NCBI GenBank assembly: GCA_026261815.1
Contig: JAMPIT010000894.1
Span: forward strand, 51,895,147 to 51,959,146
Direction of reading: 5' to 3'
Source of the DNA: Monarcha castaneiventris obscurior
Lineage: Eukaryota > Chordata > Aves > Passeriformes > Monarchidae
DNA: 64,000 nucleotides
Of the stretch, positions 25,501 through 37,580 are shown piece after piece; positions within the stretch are counted from its first letter, which is position 1; each line of letters starts with the position of its first letter. The translations under genes were made by a program, and so were the position numbers. The notes beneath the pieces are model-generated. The model was not told the origin of the DNA. It searched no databases and saw only the letters and a list, made by a program, of their open reading frames with translations.

Positions 25501-25600
25501 ATTAGCTAAAAATAAACTGGCACTTTTTAGGTAATGCTCTGACTGCTCCCCCCTTTCCAAACTGTGCTCCAAACCTTAATGGAAAACCTTCAAGGAGTTT
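19584..25600. other. unique sequence, no gene seen
   Basis: Six kilobases with only the (TA)n tract at 23,391. The longest frame is 110 codons (22,485-22,817) and it overlaps two frames of similar length on the opposite strand, so none stands out. Confidence 0.6.
23391..23441. repeat. (TA)n-type interrupted microsatellite
   Basis: About 50 bp of alternating T and A, interrupted by single G (tatatatg, gtagata) and by CCACA near the left side. Both strands can be read openly through it as IYIYI/YIYIH-type peptides, which explains the spurious open frames that overlap it. Confidence 0.93.
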
Positions 25601-26049
25601 AAGGTTTTAAGTCATATAAAGAAGCAGACGCAAGGAGAAAAATCCAATCAGAGCAGAAAGGGTTGGATTAGACAGGAGCTGTCTTTCTTTCCATTGTCAC
25701 CAGCACTGAACTTCACAGGAGCAGTAGCTGGAAAGACAGAAGGAGGCAGACGAAAGAGAAGAGGAAGGAGGGGTTTCTCTCATGAGTAATTTCACAGAAG
25801 GAAAGGTGGCATCACCTCAACAAGATCTGGGCTTGGCTGGGTTCCTGGGCCTGCTAGTGGTCACCTATGGGATGGTGAGTACCCCAATTCCTTTCTTTGG
25901 CAGCTTCCTCAGCTCCAGAGCCTTCCAGGGATGAGGAGAGAAATGAGAGTTGGCCTTGGCAGCAGCCCTCTCTCAAGAGGTCACCTTATGATGAGGCTCT
26001 CACAGAACAAATAAATAACCAGCAAAATCAACCACCTTTTGAAAGGAAG

Positions 26050-26350
26050 TGGGGTAATAGTGAATCACAACTTGAGGTGGATGGGACCTTAAGTTCACTG
26101 GCCCGGGTTACTCAGAGTCCCATCCAACCCTGAACACCTCCAGGAATGGGACATCCACAACTTCTCTGGGCAAATTGTTCCAGTGCCTCACTGCCCTGAT
26201 AGTAAATAATTTCTCCCTAATATCTAACCTAGACCTACACTCTTCCAGTTTGAAGCCATTCTCCCTTGTCCTATCACTCCCTGCCACTGGGAAAAATCCC
26301 TTTTCACCCTTCTTGTCAGCTCCCATTTAAGTACTGGAAGGCTGTTAACA
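26050..26350 (-). mobile_element. CR1 LINE fragment: ORF2 C-terminus plus 3' UTR
   Basis: On the minus strand the open frame at 26,326-26,108 encodes a typical CR1 ORF2 tail. It has SDRTRENGFKLEE, then RLDIREKLFTIRAVRHWNNL, then PREVVDVPFLEVFRVGWD, matching the family pattern of a ...SDRTRGNG..., ...FRLDIRKKFFTVR..HWN.LP, REVV..PSLE.FK.. ending. It continues into a short 3' UTR with GGTCCCATCCACC and a decayed tail near 26,055. This is the best preserved CR1 coding stretch here, about 70 codons still open. It is 5'-truncated and has no endonuclease or RT core, so it cannot move by itself. Confidence 0.95.
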
Positions 26351-27204
26351 GGTGTCCCCAAATATTGTCATGAAGAACAACAACTCAAAATGTTTCCACA
26401 TGGAAGTTGTTGGGCAAAGGGAATAGAGAAAATAAGTAAACCAAGAAACACAAAAAGCCCAAAGTGACTGAAAGAAACCCTCATCCATAATGGAGCAAAA
26501 TCCAAGCCTGCAACTGAGGATGAGTGAAAAAAATAAAAAAAAAATAAAAAAGAAGATTTGTGTACTATCAACATTCCTGCCAGCCATTTTAGAGATTGAA
26601 CATCTAAAGTTTAGAGAGCTAATCATCAGATATTGGTCAGGAGAGAAGAAAGGGAATGACAAAATATTTCCCAAAGGACTAGGTAACTGTTACGGGCATC
26701 CAAAAACTAGGAATTATTTTTTATAAATGTATATGAGTCTGAACATATTTCATTGTACAGTGCCTTTTCATTGAACCCTACATACATTATATGTACTTTA
26801 GAATAATCATTTTGAAAAAAAGCCCAAACCAAACATAATGTCCTGAGCCAAAGCAAGCACTAGAAGAAATCGAGCACATGGAGATTTCTGTTGAAATGAA
26901 GGACAGAAATCTGATAAGATGTTGTTACTTGCAGGTCTGATCCAGAACCCATTAATTTGATAAGCTTTGAATCCAACTATGAGAGTAGGGTCACAAGCCC
27001 AAGAGCATTGGTGAGTGCTACTGTTACACTGGCTTTTGCAGTATCTCTCTTCATAGACATTAGAGCCAAACCACATCAGTTCCCCTTAGCTGAGCTGGAT
27101 TGGCACTTTGGAAATCCTAGTGCACAGGAAATGTTTAAATCCTCACATTTGAGGAGTGAGAGCAGCATAGAGCTCAGCTACTGGCCAAATATGGCTCAAG
27201 AAAA

Positions 27205-27606
27205 ATGAAGGTAGTAGAACTGGCAGGAAAAGAAGAAACAATGAGTAATAAAATGAAAAGGGAAATGAAACAGAAAAAAGGTACACCAAGGAAGGGAGAA
27301 CAGGAAAGATTATGGGAAACTGGGGACAGAGGGAATTAAATTAATCAAAAGCAAGAAAGATTTAGGGAAATGGAGGCAATGAGAAACACAGGAGAGTGCT
27401 TGAACTCACAAAGTAAAAGCAAGCAAGAGGTATATTGGAGGCAATGGAAGGAAATAGTAAGGCAGTGAGAGAGAGAAAGAAAAGGAAGGGGAAAAGGTGT
27501 GAAAAGCTGGAAATGGGAAGATGTAGGAGAGAAAATGGGAGAGAGGAAAAGGGAGGGAAAGAGAAGGAACTGTACAGGCAAAGGACCGGAAAGAGGAGAA
27601 CAATCC
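27205..27606 (+). other. purine-rich strand-asymmetric block, about 400 bp
   Basis: The plus strand is overwhelmingly A and G for roughly 400 bases, densest at 27,430-27,600, where runs such as gagagagagaaagaaaagga occur. It is not a clean tandem repeat. The complementary pyrimidine strand keeps several frames open (Leu/Ser/Phe/Pro-rich peptides of 65-107 codons), which are composition artefacts. Confidence 0.85.
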
Positions 27607-28524
27607 TAGGGAGCCTGCTGTGGTGGGTCGCAGAGGAGTTCACAAGCCCATGCACTCCAACTACTTCTTTTTGATTCTGTGTCATTGTCAGGCTTCAGAC
27701 TGCAGCTGCAAATTGTTTGTCTGGCAGTTCTGGTAGGTTTGATTCAATAACTCCTGTAAGAGGGCAGGCAGGATATCAATGCTGCTTTATTGCCTTTTTC
27801 TCTGCCTACAATAGCAATCCTCCAGTTATACAGTATTATAAAGTGCCATCACTGGGGGTTGTATCTCAGCATAGTCACATCTCATCTTCCTGGACTATAA
27901 TAAGCCAGCAAAGGTAGAAGCCTGAAACTACATGAGCTTCGTGAAAGGATTAACATTGAGGCCTGAAGACTGACATCAGGGATGGGTGCTGAGCAAACAG
28001 ACCCTCGCCTCCCAAGGGCCACAGTGGGAACTGGGAGCATCCTGCTGGATCAGAGCCTCCAAAATGGTAATCTGGGTCAAGCCCAACTGCAGTCGCTGGT
28101 GGACAAAGCATTAACACTCCAGGAAGTTGTAAACACCACTGGGGAATGGAGAAAACAACCTCACAGTCCTGGCAGTTGGGTAACTTTTCATGCCTCTCTC
28201 CACATCCTTGGGATACGAGCTCTTTGAAAACAACCATGCAGCAACGTTTAACATAAGATTGGACTGACTGACATGGACCTACCATTTTTCCTCCTGGAAG
28301 TTCATTATTTCGGGCTGTGGGGGGTGTACCTCACCAGCTTGACACAGAGAAATTTCTCCAGCCTTGAGTGTTCATGAGCTGTCAATAAAAAGAGGCGTTC
28401 CGTTACATAATGTCATCACCTAGCACCTTTTACAAACACTAAATTCAGGTTAAAAATGTCACAGCAAAACAGGAAAACCACCATACAGAAAACTGCCTGT
28501 GAGGCATTTTATTTCTATGTCTTT

Positions 28525-28547
28525 AAAAAAAAAAAAAAAAAAAAAAA
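28525..28547. repeat. (A)23 mononucleotide run
   Basis: Uninterrupted A run with no recognisable retroposed sequence upstream; probably a simple repeat. Confidence 0.95.
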
Positions 28548-28739
28548 TTCCCAACACATTGTTCTGGTTTAAAGCCACACAAATCAGAACACAACTTCTC
28601 ATTCAGGCCTCCTCGTTACAAATATTGGGAGTGCCTCAAAAGAAAGAGACCAATTTAATCTGCTTAAACTTTGCGTCACATATACACACATATAGAAATC
28701 CCTGTTTCATTGAAAAAATCTTAGATGGATGCCTTTAAG

Positions 28740-29000
28740 ATTGTGTCGAGAAACCATTGTGATTTTACCCTGCAGTTTATTCCATATATTTCCATCCTTT
28801 TGAGTCACAGTGTTCAGCCTCCTACTTATTCTTAATAGATTAATTTGCGATTGCTCCCTCGACATTTCAGCCTTTCATGATGGAGAGCAATTCCTCTCAT
28901 TTCACTCATCAAGGCTCCATATAATAATGAAAGTTCCCACAGGTCACCTCTGTCGTGCCTCATTTCCTTAACCCCTTTAGCCTTCCACCCTGATAAGCAT
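28740..29000. promoter_or_regulatory. enhancer-like block with AP-1 and homeodomain sites
   Basis: TGAGTCA at 28,801-28,807 is an exact AP-1 consensus. It is followed by AGATTAATTTGCGATTG near 28,838, rich in homeodomain cores. Sequence is unique, with no repeat signature and no open frame of note. Confidence 0.35.
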
Positions 29001-32000
29001 TCTTAAACCTAGAGCTGTCTGGGTTAAGGCAAAAGTAAAATTTCTCCTGCGAGCCAACTGCAAGTGAATCTGTATTGCACCAGTTTTATAGAAAATGTGA
29101 CTACAACCATGTGATTCCAATTCTCCAACACCTTTACATTGTCATAATATCCTATTTGTTTTTTCCAAGCAGTTATACACACAAAACTGCTGAGATTCTT
29201 CTTTAATAACCTCAGGTCTCTTTTTCCTTTGGTACACTGAATAATAAGAATTCTGCTGTGGTTCACTAGCTCAAGACCTACTGTTATAGCCACTAAAAGA
29301 TCCAAATCATCCTTATCTCAGTGAGAATTGCTTCTTACTTGTTTGCTTAATCTTTGCATTAGGCAGAATAATCAACGTCTCCTATTTTTCCTTGTTATAA
29401 TATTTCAGAATAAAATTGATAGGCAAGGCTCTGAGCTGCCATACATTGGCATGTTCCTAGCACTGGCCCAGCTTCACACACTAAATAGATGCTCCAAAAC
29501 CAACCTGGAGGGCACGCCACCAGTTTGAATTTTCCAGCTGCTCCTTATGACCAATAGCTGTTTTCCAAGTTGTGGCTCTGCTCCATGGTTTACATGGATG
29601 GAGGGGCAAAGTCGTGACACAGCCTGCAGGCAGGCAGGCTGGCTGGCCCTGGGTGCAAGTGAGGGGTAGCTGGAAGTGTCCAAAAGTAGCTCTTTTCTCC
29701 CAAGAAATCCACATTAAACCAACGAATTGTGGCTTTTATTTAAAGAATGATTTTACATTGCATCGTGTTCCAAGTTGTCCTTTCTTTTGTGCAATCTGTC
29801 CATTCCATGGGTAACAAAATGTTTCTGACCAGGAATGTGGTGCTAGATAAAACAGCTGCCATTCCTACGCTCTGCCTTGAGGGCTGTGCATCTTTAGGGG
29901 GAGGACACAACAGTTAGCTCAAAGCAATTCCGTGCTGATTGGGTTGGGGATAATTTTCTGGCAACTAGGGATGGAATTGAGACCAAAAAATCATTTCAAA
30001 TAACTGCGGAGGAGTCGCAGGATAGCAACACCTTCCAGTCTCTAGAGACCCAGAATTGATTTGAACTGGTCTACCACTTAAATGGAGAAAAGCTATTATC
30101 CCATCACTAATCTCTTGAGCCATTCAGTCCCACTTGAAGCAATTTTTTCTTCAATAAGCTATTTTACATATTTCACTTAGTCCCCGATCTATGGGAGAAG
30201 CTTATCACATGATTTGTTTAAAAAGATAAATACCTCTCCCCTTCACATGTCTGTTTATTCTTGGGTTTGTTGCTAGCATGACAGAACTATTAAACATGTT
30301 CCTCCTCTTCTCTCCTTATGGAGCCCTGCTTTTCTTTCTACCATTCCCAAAATAAGACAACTTCTTGTTGGTTTTTGGAAGAAGACCCAGCCTAGAAGCA
30401 TGTGTCCTAGTTTTTTTTCCCACATAAATGTAAATTTATTGCCCTCAACCATCATAGCAGTCATCAGTACAATGCTGATACCCACTCCATAGATTGAGAA
30501 GGCCAAAAACCAGGATTTGCAGAGCAAAACCAGAGAACTGCTAAAGATGCAATTTGCAAAAGCAATCTTTTTTGGTGCGTTCATGGGCACCAAAAGGTGG
30601 CCACAGTGCCCACAAGTATGCAAAGATACTGTAATTATTGAGAATGTCTTAAAAATTAGGTCCTTGGTGTCTAAAACCAGGGAGGCCAGAGCTGCAGTTT
30701 GTTAGTGGGGCCACACTGGCCCGGCAGGAGAATTCTTTGTGGTGAGAAATCAAACACACGTTTATGTTCAAGTCTCTCAGTTTCTCCCACTGTTTTCCCA
30801 CTATTTTGTGCACTCAGAGGAGCCTGTTTTTTCTACTTCATACTTCCTCTTCGTTAAGCATTTCCTCTGTAGTTTTTGCCGGCACTGAATTTACTCAGCC
30901 CTCCTCCATCACTCCCAGAATTAGAATCCGTGCCTTTGAAAAACCTGGGCTTCCTTCATTTCCAGGCAGTTCATTTCAGCTGCTGCTCACCCCACAGGTT
31001 ACACTGCTGGAGCAGCACTGCTTTGATACTGTTCCTCTGGCAGCAATTAGAATCAAATCAGCACCAGGCTGCTTATAAAAGGGGATGTTGCTGTAATGGC
31101 ACTATCAATTCTTCCAAACATTGTACCTATTTATCAAGTGATTAAAGTAGAGTAACTTACTCCAGGTTTGCTAGCCTATTTTCCATTGGAACTTAAAAGG
31201 TTTTACTGCCTCAAGTATGGCACTTGGATTGCTAATAATTTCAATTTTATTACATTATCATATTTTTTAGATTTATTTCAAGGTTTTGCATAAGATTCAA
31301 ATTGTTACCCAGTTTATAAAATAATGTGAATTTATCTTGGTCAAAAATCACATTAGGATAATTATCTTGCCCTTTTGGCAGATAATTTTGTTTGTAATAT
31401 ATTGAAAATGCTTATTTTTTGTCTTCCTAGCCCCTCATTCTTGCAGAAGAGGCAATTTTTTCCTGACACAGGCAACTCTATCTCCCTCTCACTGTCAAGA
31501 GCTGTCAGGTCTCCTCCCATTTTCCCCCTCTCCATTAGGGGGAAACCAAACAAAAGGTGCCTGCTCCTGCCTTCCACCTCCCCAAAGCAGCAGGATGCAG
31601 ATAACCCTGTAACCTGCCAAATGAAAGACAATTTACCTAGATACTAAATACTTGCTGAAACTCCCAAATTATCAGAAAGGTGCAACTTTTTATCCAGTAC
31701 CAGAAGAAAGTTGCAGCAAGTAAAGCTGGATTTAACAAATCACACCTGACTCTCTGGCCAGGGTCTCTGACCCTGGAATGTCTGAAAAGCCACCTATGAT
31801 CTCCCTCAGCAGCATTTTGATTAATTGAAATTAGATTTTTCAATTTAGGGGACATTTTAATACTTAAAAAGCACAAATTCACAATGAGATGAAACCTCTA
31901 CATTGTTTGGGTTTTGGTTTGGGTTTTTTGTTTGTTTTGGGGGTTTTTTTTCTGAGAAATATTCAAAATAGCACTTATTTGGGGGTAAAAAAAATCATCA

Positions 32001-35000
32001 TCAGTAAATTCAAAGTGTCAAATTTTATTTAGAATGCAGGGGGTTTCCTTTATGCCTATATACCATTACTATAAAATAAGAATTAATACTGACATGCTTT
32101 AAGTTGACATAATAATTAGTAAAATAAAATAAGTCCTCCTACTTTAAAAATTATTAAGGACGTGTGCTGCTTACTACTGATGGAAACAACTCTTTTACAC
32201 GATAAAGTGGCATTCTGCTGTAGAAAAAGGATAGCAATATCCTGAGCTTTGAATAAGTTAAATGAGGATTTTTCCATACTTCTAATATGCTTAATTCAAA
32301 TATTCCAATTCTAAATTTCAGCGATTCTAGTTCTATCAAGCACTTATAAGAGAAGTACCAACAAACAGATACTGGGTAATATCCAAAAGGTTTTGAGGTC
32401 TGATGTTGAAATATGAACCTTTTTTTGAGCAAAATATATTACGTAGCCTAGGAGCTTTACAAAAGCAATTCTCTCCTTGTATTTTTCCTCACTTCTTCTT
32501 TAAGGGCCCAGGAAGTTACAAGGTGTATCCCATCTTTTTTCTGCTTTAATGTAGGCAGAGAAAAAGAAGCAATCCAAACCTGGAGAACAGATAATTCCTA
32601 AAACTGAGATGAAACAAATTTTGCTTAAAACGTTTGGTCTGCACTCCAGTTTGGTATTAAAGTGAAGATCAGTTTGCATGTTTGTGTTATTTCTGAAGAC
32701 TATGGAATGTATACAGCCAGAAATTCATGCATTTCTGGGGGAAAAAACATCTGCCTTTCTCCTTCACTGTTGCTCAGAACTCAAGCAACATTAAATCCCT
32801 GTTGTGCCACTGTCCATGGCCAGGGAGCCAACAACGTGGACAACACACCCATGGCAGCATCCAGGTGCAAGGGAAGCAGCTCAGGCTCCCTGCAGTGGGA
32901 GTGGGTTCAGTCCTGTGGATTTCAGTGGAGTCACAGGGAAATTGCACCAACAATTTGTATAAATCCCAATCCAGACAGGTTGGCAAAAGAAGTTTGAGTG
33001 CTTTGCATATTCCTTATCTCTGAACATTTTTTCTCTTGTAATGACATGGTGAAGAAGCTGATGATCATAAATATGAGTGTATCACCCTGTCTTCTTACTC
33101 CCTCCTTATTGCTTTTGCAACGTAATGCACGCATCTCAAATAAATTAAACATCTGACATATAAATTCAGTTCATGCTTTTTGGGGGGTATCAAAATCCTG
33201 AGAAACCAAAACGTTGAAAATCTCTTGTCAAAACGTTCTGGGATGAAGAAGTTAAGCTGTCATCAACAGCTTAAGCTCTGTTTATTTGAATATGTAAAGC
33301 AACTTTTGGAAAAAAAACAAAAGTACAGAGTCTGTTGATCAGAGTTCTTTCTCCACATGTCTTAATTCTGCTTCCCTGATCTCCTGGGAAAAAGAGAAAC
33401 TTCAAATGAAGTGCAAGGGCACAGACACCCTCAGTGAAGGAAGCACTCTGCTCCACTGACACGAGTGATGTGACAAAGTATGGCAATGGTATTACCATGG
33501 CACTACAGGATTATTACTCCGCAGCGCCCATTATTTGAAATGGAGTTGCTCAGTGCTTACCACAAAACAGCAAGCAGCATTTTGCAGTAACACAATAAAT
33601 AACCCTTGTCATCTCTGTATCTACACCTCTTGCAGGAGCAGATACAGAGCCAATCTAAAAACAAATCTAAAAGTGCTATAATAATGCTGGAATGACATGC
33701 CTCTTAAGCTGTTTACAGCTGACAGACCAAGTGAAATGGTTTGACAAGGAAGAACACAGTATGTGTTGACAGCCCTGCCTAGTTCATATTTGAAAGGCAA
33801 AATTAAAGTCATACTTTTACAAGGTGCAGGATTCTGCTCACCTGAAGGACATTCTCTTAAGCAAGGCATGGTATTAAGCCTCTGCCATCCTCCTCCTCCT
33901 GTCTCCCATTTTTATGTGTAGGCCACTAAGTGGCACACCTCAAAAACCAGTCCTGACTGCCTATCTCAGTAATTGCTTGTGAAAACGTGTCATTTAGAAA
34001 AGTATGGAGAAAGCAACAGTGAGAACAGCCATAAATGTTCACCCTCTGTAATTTAGGGGAGCACAGCAACATATGGGCAGCATTTGGCTTTCCTTACAGC
34101 AGGCAGCACCGTCAGGAAAGAGCAAACAAAGGCTGAGTACAAATCCCCTCTGTCCGCAGAGACACCTTTCACTTGATTACAGGATATGAGAGAAAAACAT
34201 AAAGACACGGTGAATCCTAAGAAAAAAAAAGCAAATAAGAGCTAAGATAGGTCAGAGGAAAGGGCTGGAGACTGGCACTAGGAAAATCAGAGCTGTTTGG
34301 TAGGATTTACACTGCTCTAAGGCATAGGGACGGCTCAAAGGACAAATGATGGCCAAAAAATGGCCTCTCACTTCCTACCTGGTCCTTTCTAAACTCTGGC
34401 TGACAGCAACCTCAGGCTGTCAGCAACTCTTGTGGTGTTCAGTGAGAATAATTTGGTGGTCTCGGGCCAGCTACTATTGAAGAGGTTTTGTCACTGCACA
34501 AGCTCTTGCTATTACTTGGCCCCTCACTGTTAGGAGGCCAAAGGAAGCCACGAGCATTTTCCTTCCCTCCCACCTCAGAGACAGTGGCTCTGTTAGCATA
34601 GGGCAGGTGGCCCTGAGAAGGGAAGAGCCAGCACCTGCTATTCCTTTTCTGTGGATAAGCCCAGAGTTCAGCTGCTGCAATGCCAGTCAGTCCAGCTCTT
34701 TTAATGAGCCCTGTAATTGGCGAAAATGAGCCCAAAGTGGCCAAATGAAATCATCTCGCTGAGGGGAACTACCAGGAAAGCATTAGGAATGTCGTGCACT
34801 TGGAGGCATAGGATGCCCTTGCCTTTACATTGGGCTGACTCCAGCAGCTGAGCCAAACAGAACCAAGGAGCCTGGCTGCTGGCAGCCCCTTCCCTGCAGG
34901 TGAGTGGAGAGCTGTATCCAACTGCAGCCTCAGCCCAGACTTTGTATGAAGTGGCTCCAAACAGCTCCAGTCTCCACGTCTGGAGCCCACTGGCACAAAC

Positions 35001-37109
35001 AGGGACTGCACAAAACTTCTGGTTGAAGCTGCAGTTCAGGAATCAGAATGGTGTGGAGTGGAAGTGTTTTTTCAAACTAATGGAAGTTTTGCCTACATAT
35101 TTCTTCCCCCACGTGAAGGTCATCAAACGTTCGTGTGCCAAATGTTAGAATTGATGCCATCCTAATGAACACTGAAAACATTTTCCTGTCAAAGCAAATA
35201 GAACAAGTTGACATCACTGATCTCAGCATCGACCAAAGAGTAAAAACAAACAAACCATCAGTTAAAAAACCAGAGGGGTTTTTGTGCTCTAAGTTCAAGG
35301 ATGTGTGTCCAGCAGTGCAATGACAAAGGGGAGCATGGTGCAGATGACAAAAGGGTTACACTCACTGCAAAGGAATTTGGTCCTGAGGAAGAACAATTGC
35401 CTCAGCCTCAAGGTCAGGAATATCTGGGCTCTGCCTGCTCCTAGTATGTGGCACACGAGATCCCTTGTGTCTGAGCTGTGCTGGCTTATTACCTATAACA
35501 TGTGCCACAGGCTAAGAGCTGAGTGGAGAGTGAAACCTAGAACTAAGCCCTGTCAGAAGTTGCAAAATGATTACTCTGAAAAGCAAGCCAACAGCTCTCA
35601 ACTTGTCTACCAAGAAACTTTTTCTCTCCTACTTAAGCTGCCTGAACTTGCAGCCTTCTCTTCCTCTGTCTCCCAGGGGATCTCCCAAACCACCTATCCA
35701 AGTATAAACCATGGAATGGCAACCCTGCTACAACTGGATGCAAGCACAAAGGAAGCATATCTTACAGCTAGGCTGCTAAATTGGGGTTTGGGAAATCCAG
35801 AGACATTTCTTTCCTCTAACACATGATTCCTCTATGTCCCTTGGCAAACTCATGAAATCATTCCACATGGGAAATAACCATACCTTCTCCTTTGCCTCTC
35901 CTGCTTGTTCAGAAATCTGGGACAGAGCTCATCTTGCTGTGCACTGTTTCTAGCAGAGAAATGTCGGACCACAATCTCTCTAGGTAGCTTGGTGTGGTCA
36001 GTATACAACTGATTAAAGCTAATTTTACCATTCACACAGCACAGAGGAAAAGACACAGACTTTCTGCAGAGTGCACAGTGGGTGTGCAAGCCTGGTGAAA
36101 GCAGGTAGGTGCCAAGAACTGATCAAGTCCCAAAATTAATGTTTCTCTTCAGCTCCTCTGGCCATTTTGTGAAGGGGATTTTTCACAGGAATTGCTATAA
36201 GATAGAGGTCCTGTTGGAAAGCATAGCATTAAATTTGGGAATAATGACAGAGGAACCAGACCAGAATTGAAAGGATGATACATGCTTTGTTGTCCTTACA
36301 TCAAATACATGGGCATGTATTTTATGTACTGTTTTAATTTCCAGTTCTCCCATGCTCACTCTGTGCTGTCACCCATGTTTTTTGAACTGAAAGGTATTAT
36401 CTCAGCTCCCGTTTCTCCAAAAGTCAGTTCTAATCTCAGTCACTCTCCAGCCCTGCAGTTTTCCTTCTCCTTGACAAGCCTGACCACTTAAATTTCTATC
36501 AGCTCAGACAACATTTGCCCACACCCCTTTCTGTTCCTATCTCATTTCTTCCCCTTCCAGTTTTTGTGATGCCATCATACATCTATGCCAGCACACAGAG
36601 CATGCAGCAGCAGACATATAGATCCTGCCTGTGTTCAGGAAAGGGGAAAGGTTGGAGTGAATAACATCCCGTGTATGAATGATTTCCTTGCTTGCCATAC
36701 TGCAGTGAGCTGTGCTTTCATATACTCTGATGGATGTGAGTTATGGGTCACTCCCTCACTTGTGAAAATAAATGTACAACACTTGCCAATGGTTATACTG
36801 TATATTACAAAATTCTATCATTTGAGATTTATGCACTTAGCAGACCCATCACATGAACAATACAGGTACACCACAACAGCTCTACTTCCAGGTTTTTCTT
36901 CCCTTTGAGACAGACAGACATACAATCACCCTTAGCCATAAAGTGATCCTGCATTATCCAGAGGGGGACATTTTATGGACAAAGAGTTTATCATATCCAG
37001 AATTTGCCTTGGGTGCAGCAGACTTAGCACGTGTTAAGTAATGCTTAAGTGATTTGCTGAAGTGGCCTAATAGCACAAAACACTCCTGGCTCTATTTGCT
37101 TATAAATAC
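29001..37109. other. unique sequence, no recognised gene
   Basis: Eight kilobases with one T/G tract (31,903). The only outlier is a 173-codon plus-strand frame at 35,305-35,826, treated under findings. No CR1 or LTR signature was seen. Confidence 0.55.
31903..31951. repeat. T/G-only low-complexity tract
   Basis: About 48 bases containing only T and G, made of TTTGGG/TTTTGG-like units with a GGGGG near the end. Repeated G-runs make a weak quadruplex possible on the plus strand. Similar AAACCC-type low-complexity sequence is common in bird DNA. Confidence 0.9.
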
Positions 37110-37580
37110 ATTTCAAGGCACTGATTGAAGTCTGTAGTGCCCTAAATGGTCTGGGACACACTTATCTAAGAGATATCATCTCTCCTTATAAATTTTATGT
37201 GGTAATTGAGAACTACCAGTTGGTTCCTTTTCCTGGGTGGCCAGTGGGATGTCTAAAATGGGAGATACATGAGCCTGGAACCTGCCCTCATCAGCCTTTG
37301 GACACAAGAGTGCCCCAGAGGACAGTTTCAAGGAGAAATATAGAGCTGGTCTCTTCAGTGTGACAATCATCAATTCATCTCTTGAATGATCTTTTACATC
37401 GTGTATTTTACACCAGAGGGCCTGGCTGAAACGGGCCATGTGTTCAGAAAAGCTGTTCCAGAAACCTTCTTCCCTTTCTCCTGTAACCACAGAACCAGTG
37501 TAAGGGGGCAAAAATCTCACTCTTGCCTGCACCACCTGTGCCATGAGGTCTGAGCTGTCCTTGCATCCAGGCAATGTCAC
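37110..37580 (+). mobile_element. possible ancient non-CR1 LINE relic (RT C-terminal tail motif)
   Basis: At about 37,131-37,190 the plus strand reads VCSALNGLGHTYLRDIISPY. This resembles the 'KALHGLAPxYLxDLLxPY' motif that follows the reverse transcriptase domain in several vertebrate non-LTR retrotransposon families (L2-, Rex1- and RTE-like). The following 100 codons stay mostly open but I see no convincing family pattern, and a stop falls near 37,363. The opposite strand has a 134-codon open frame over 37,176-37,580 that I do not recognise. The call rests on one 20-residue motif. The alternative is chance similarity in unique DNA. Confidence 0.3.

Noticed and set aside
26108..26326. 72-codon minus-strand frame as a host gene
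   Set aside because: It is the CR1 ORF2 C-terminal tail in a 5'-truncated copy.
27345..27685. Leu/Ser/Phe/Pro-rich minus-strand frames that look like membrane proteins
   Set aside because: They are the pyrimidine complement of the purine-rich block; composition explains both openness and hydrophobicity.
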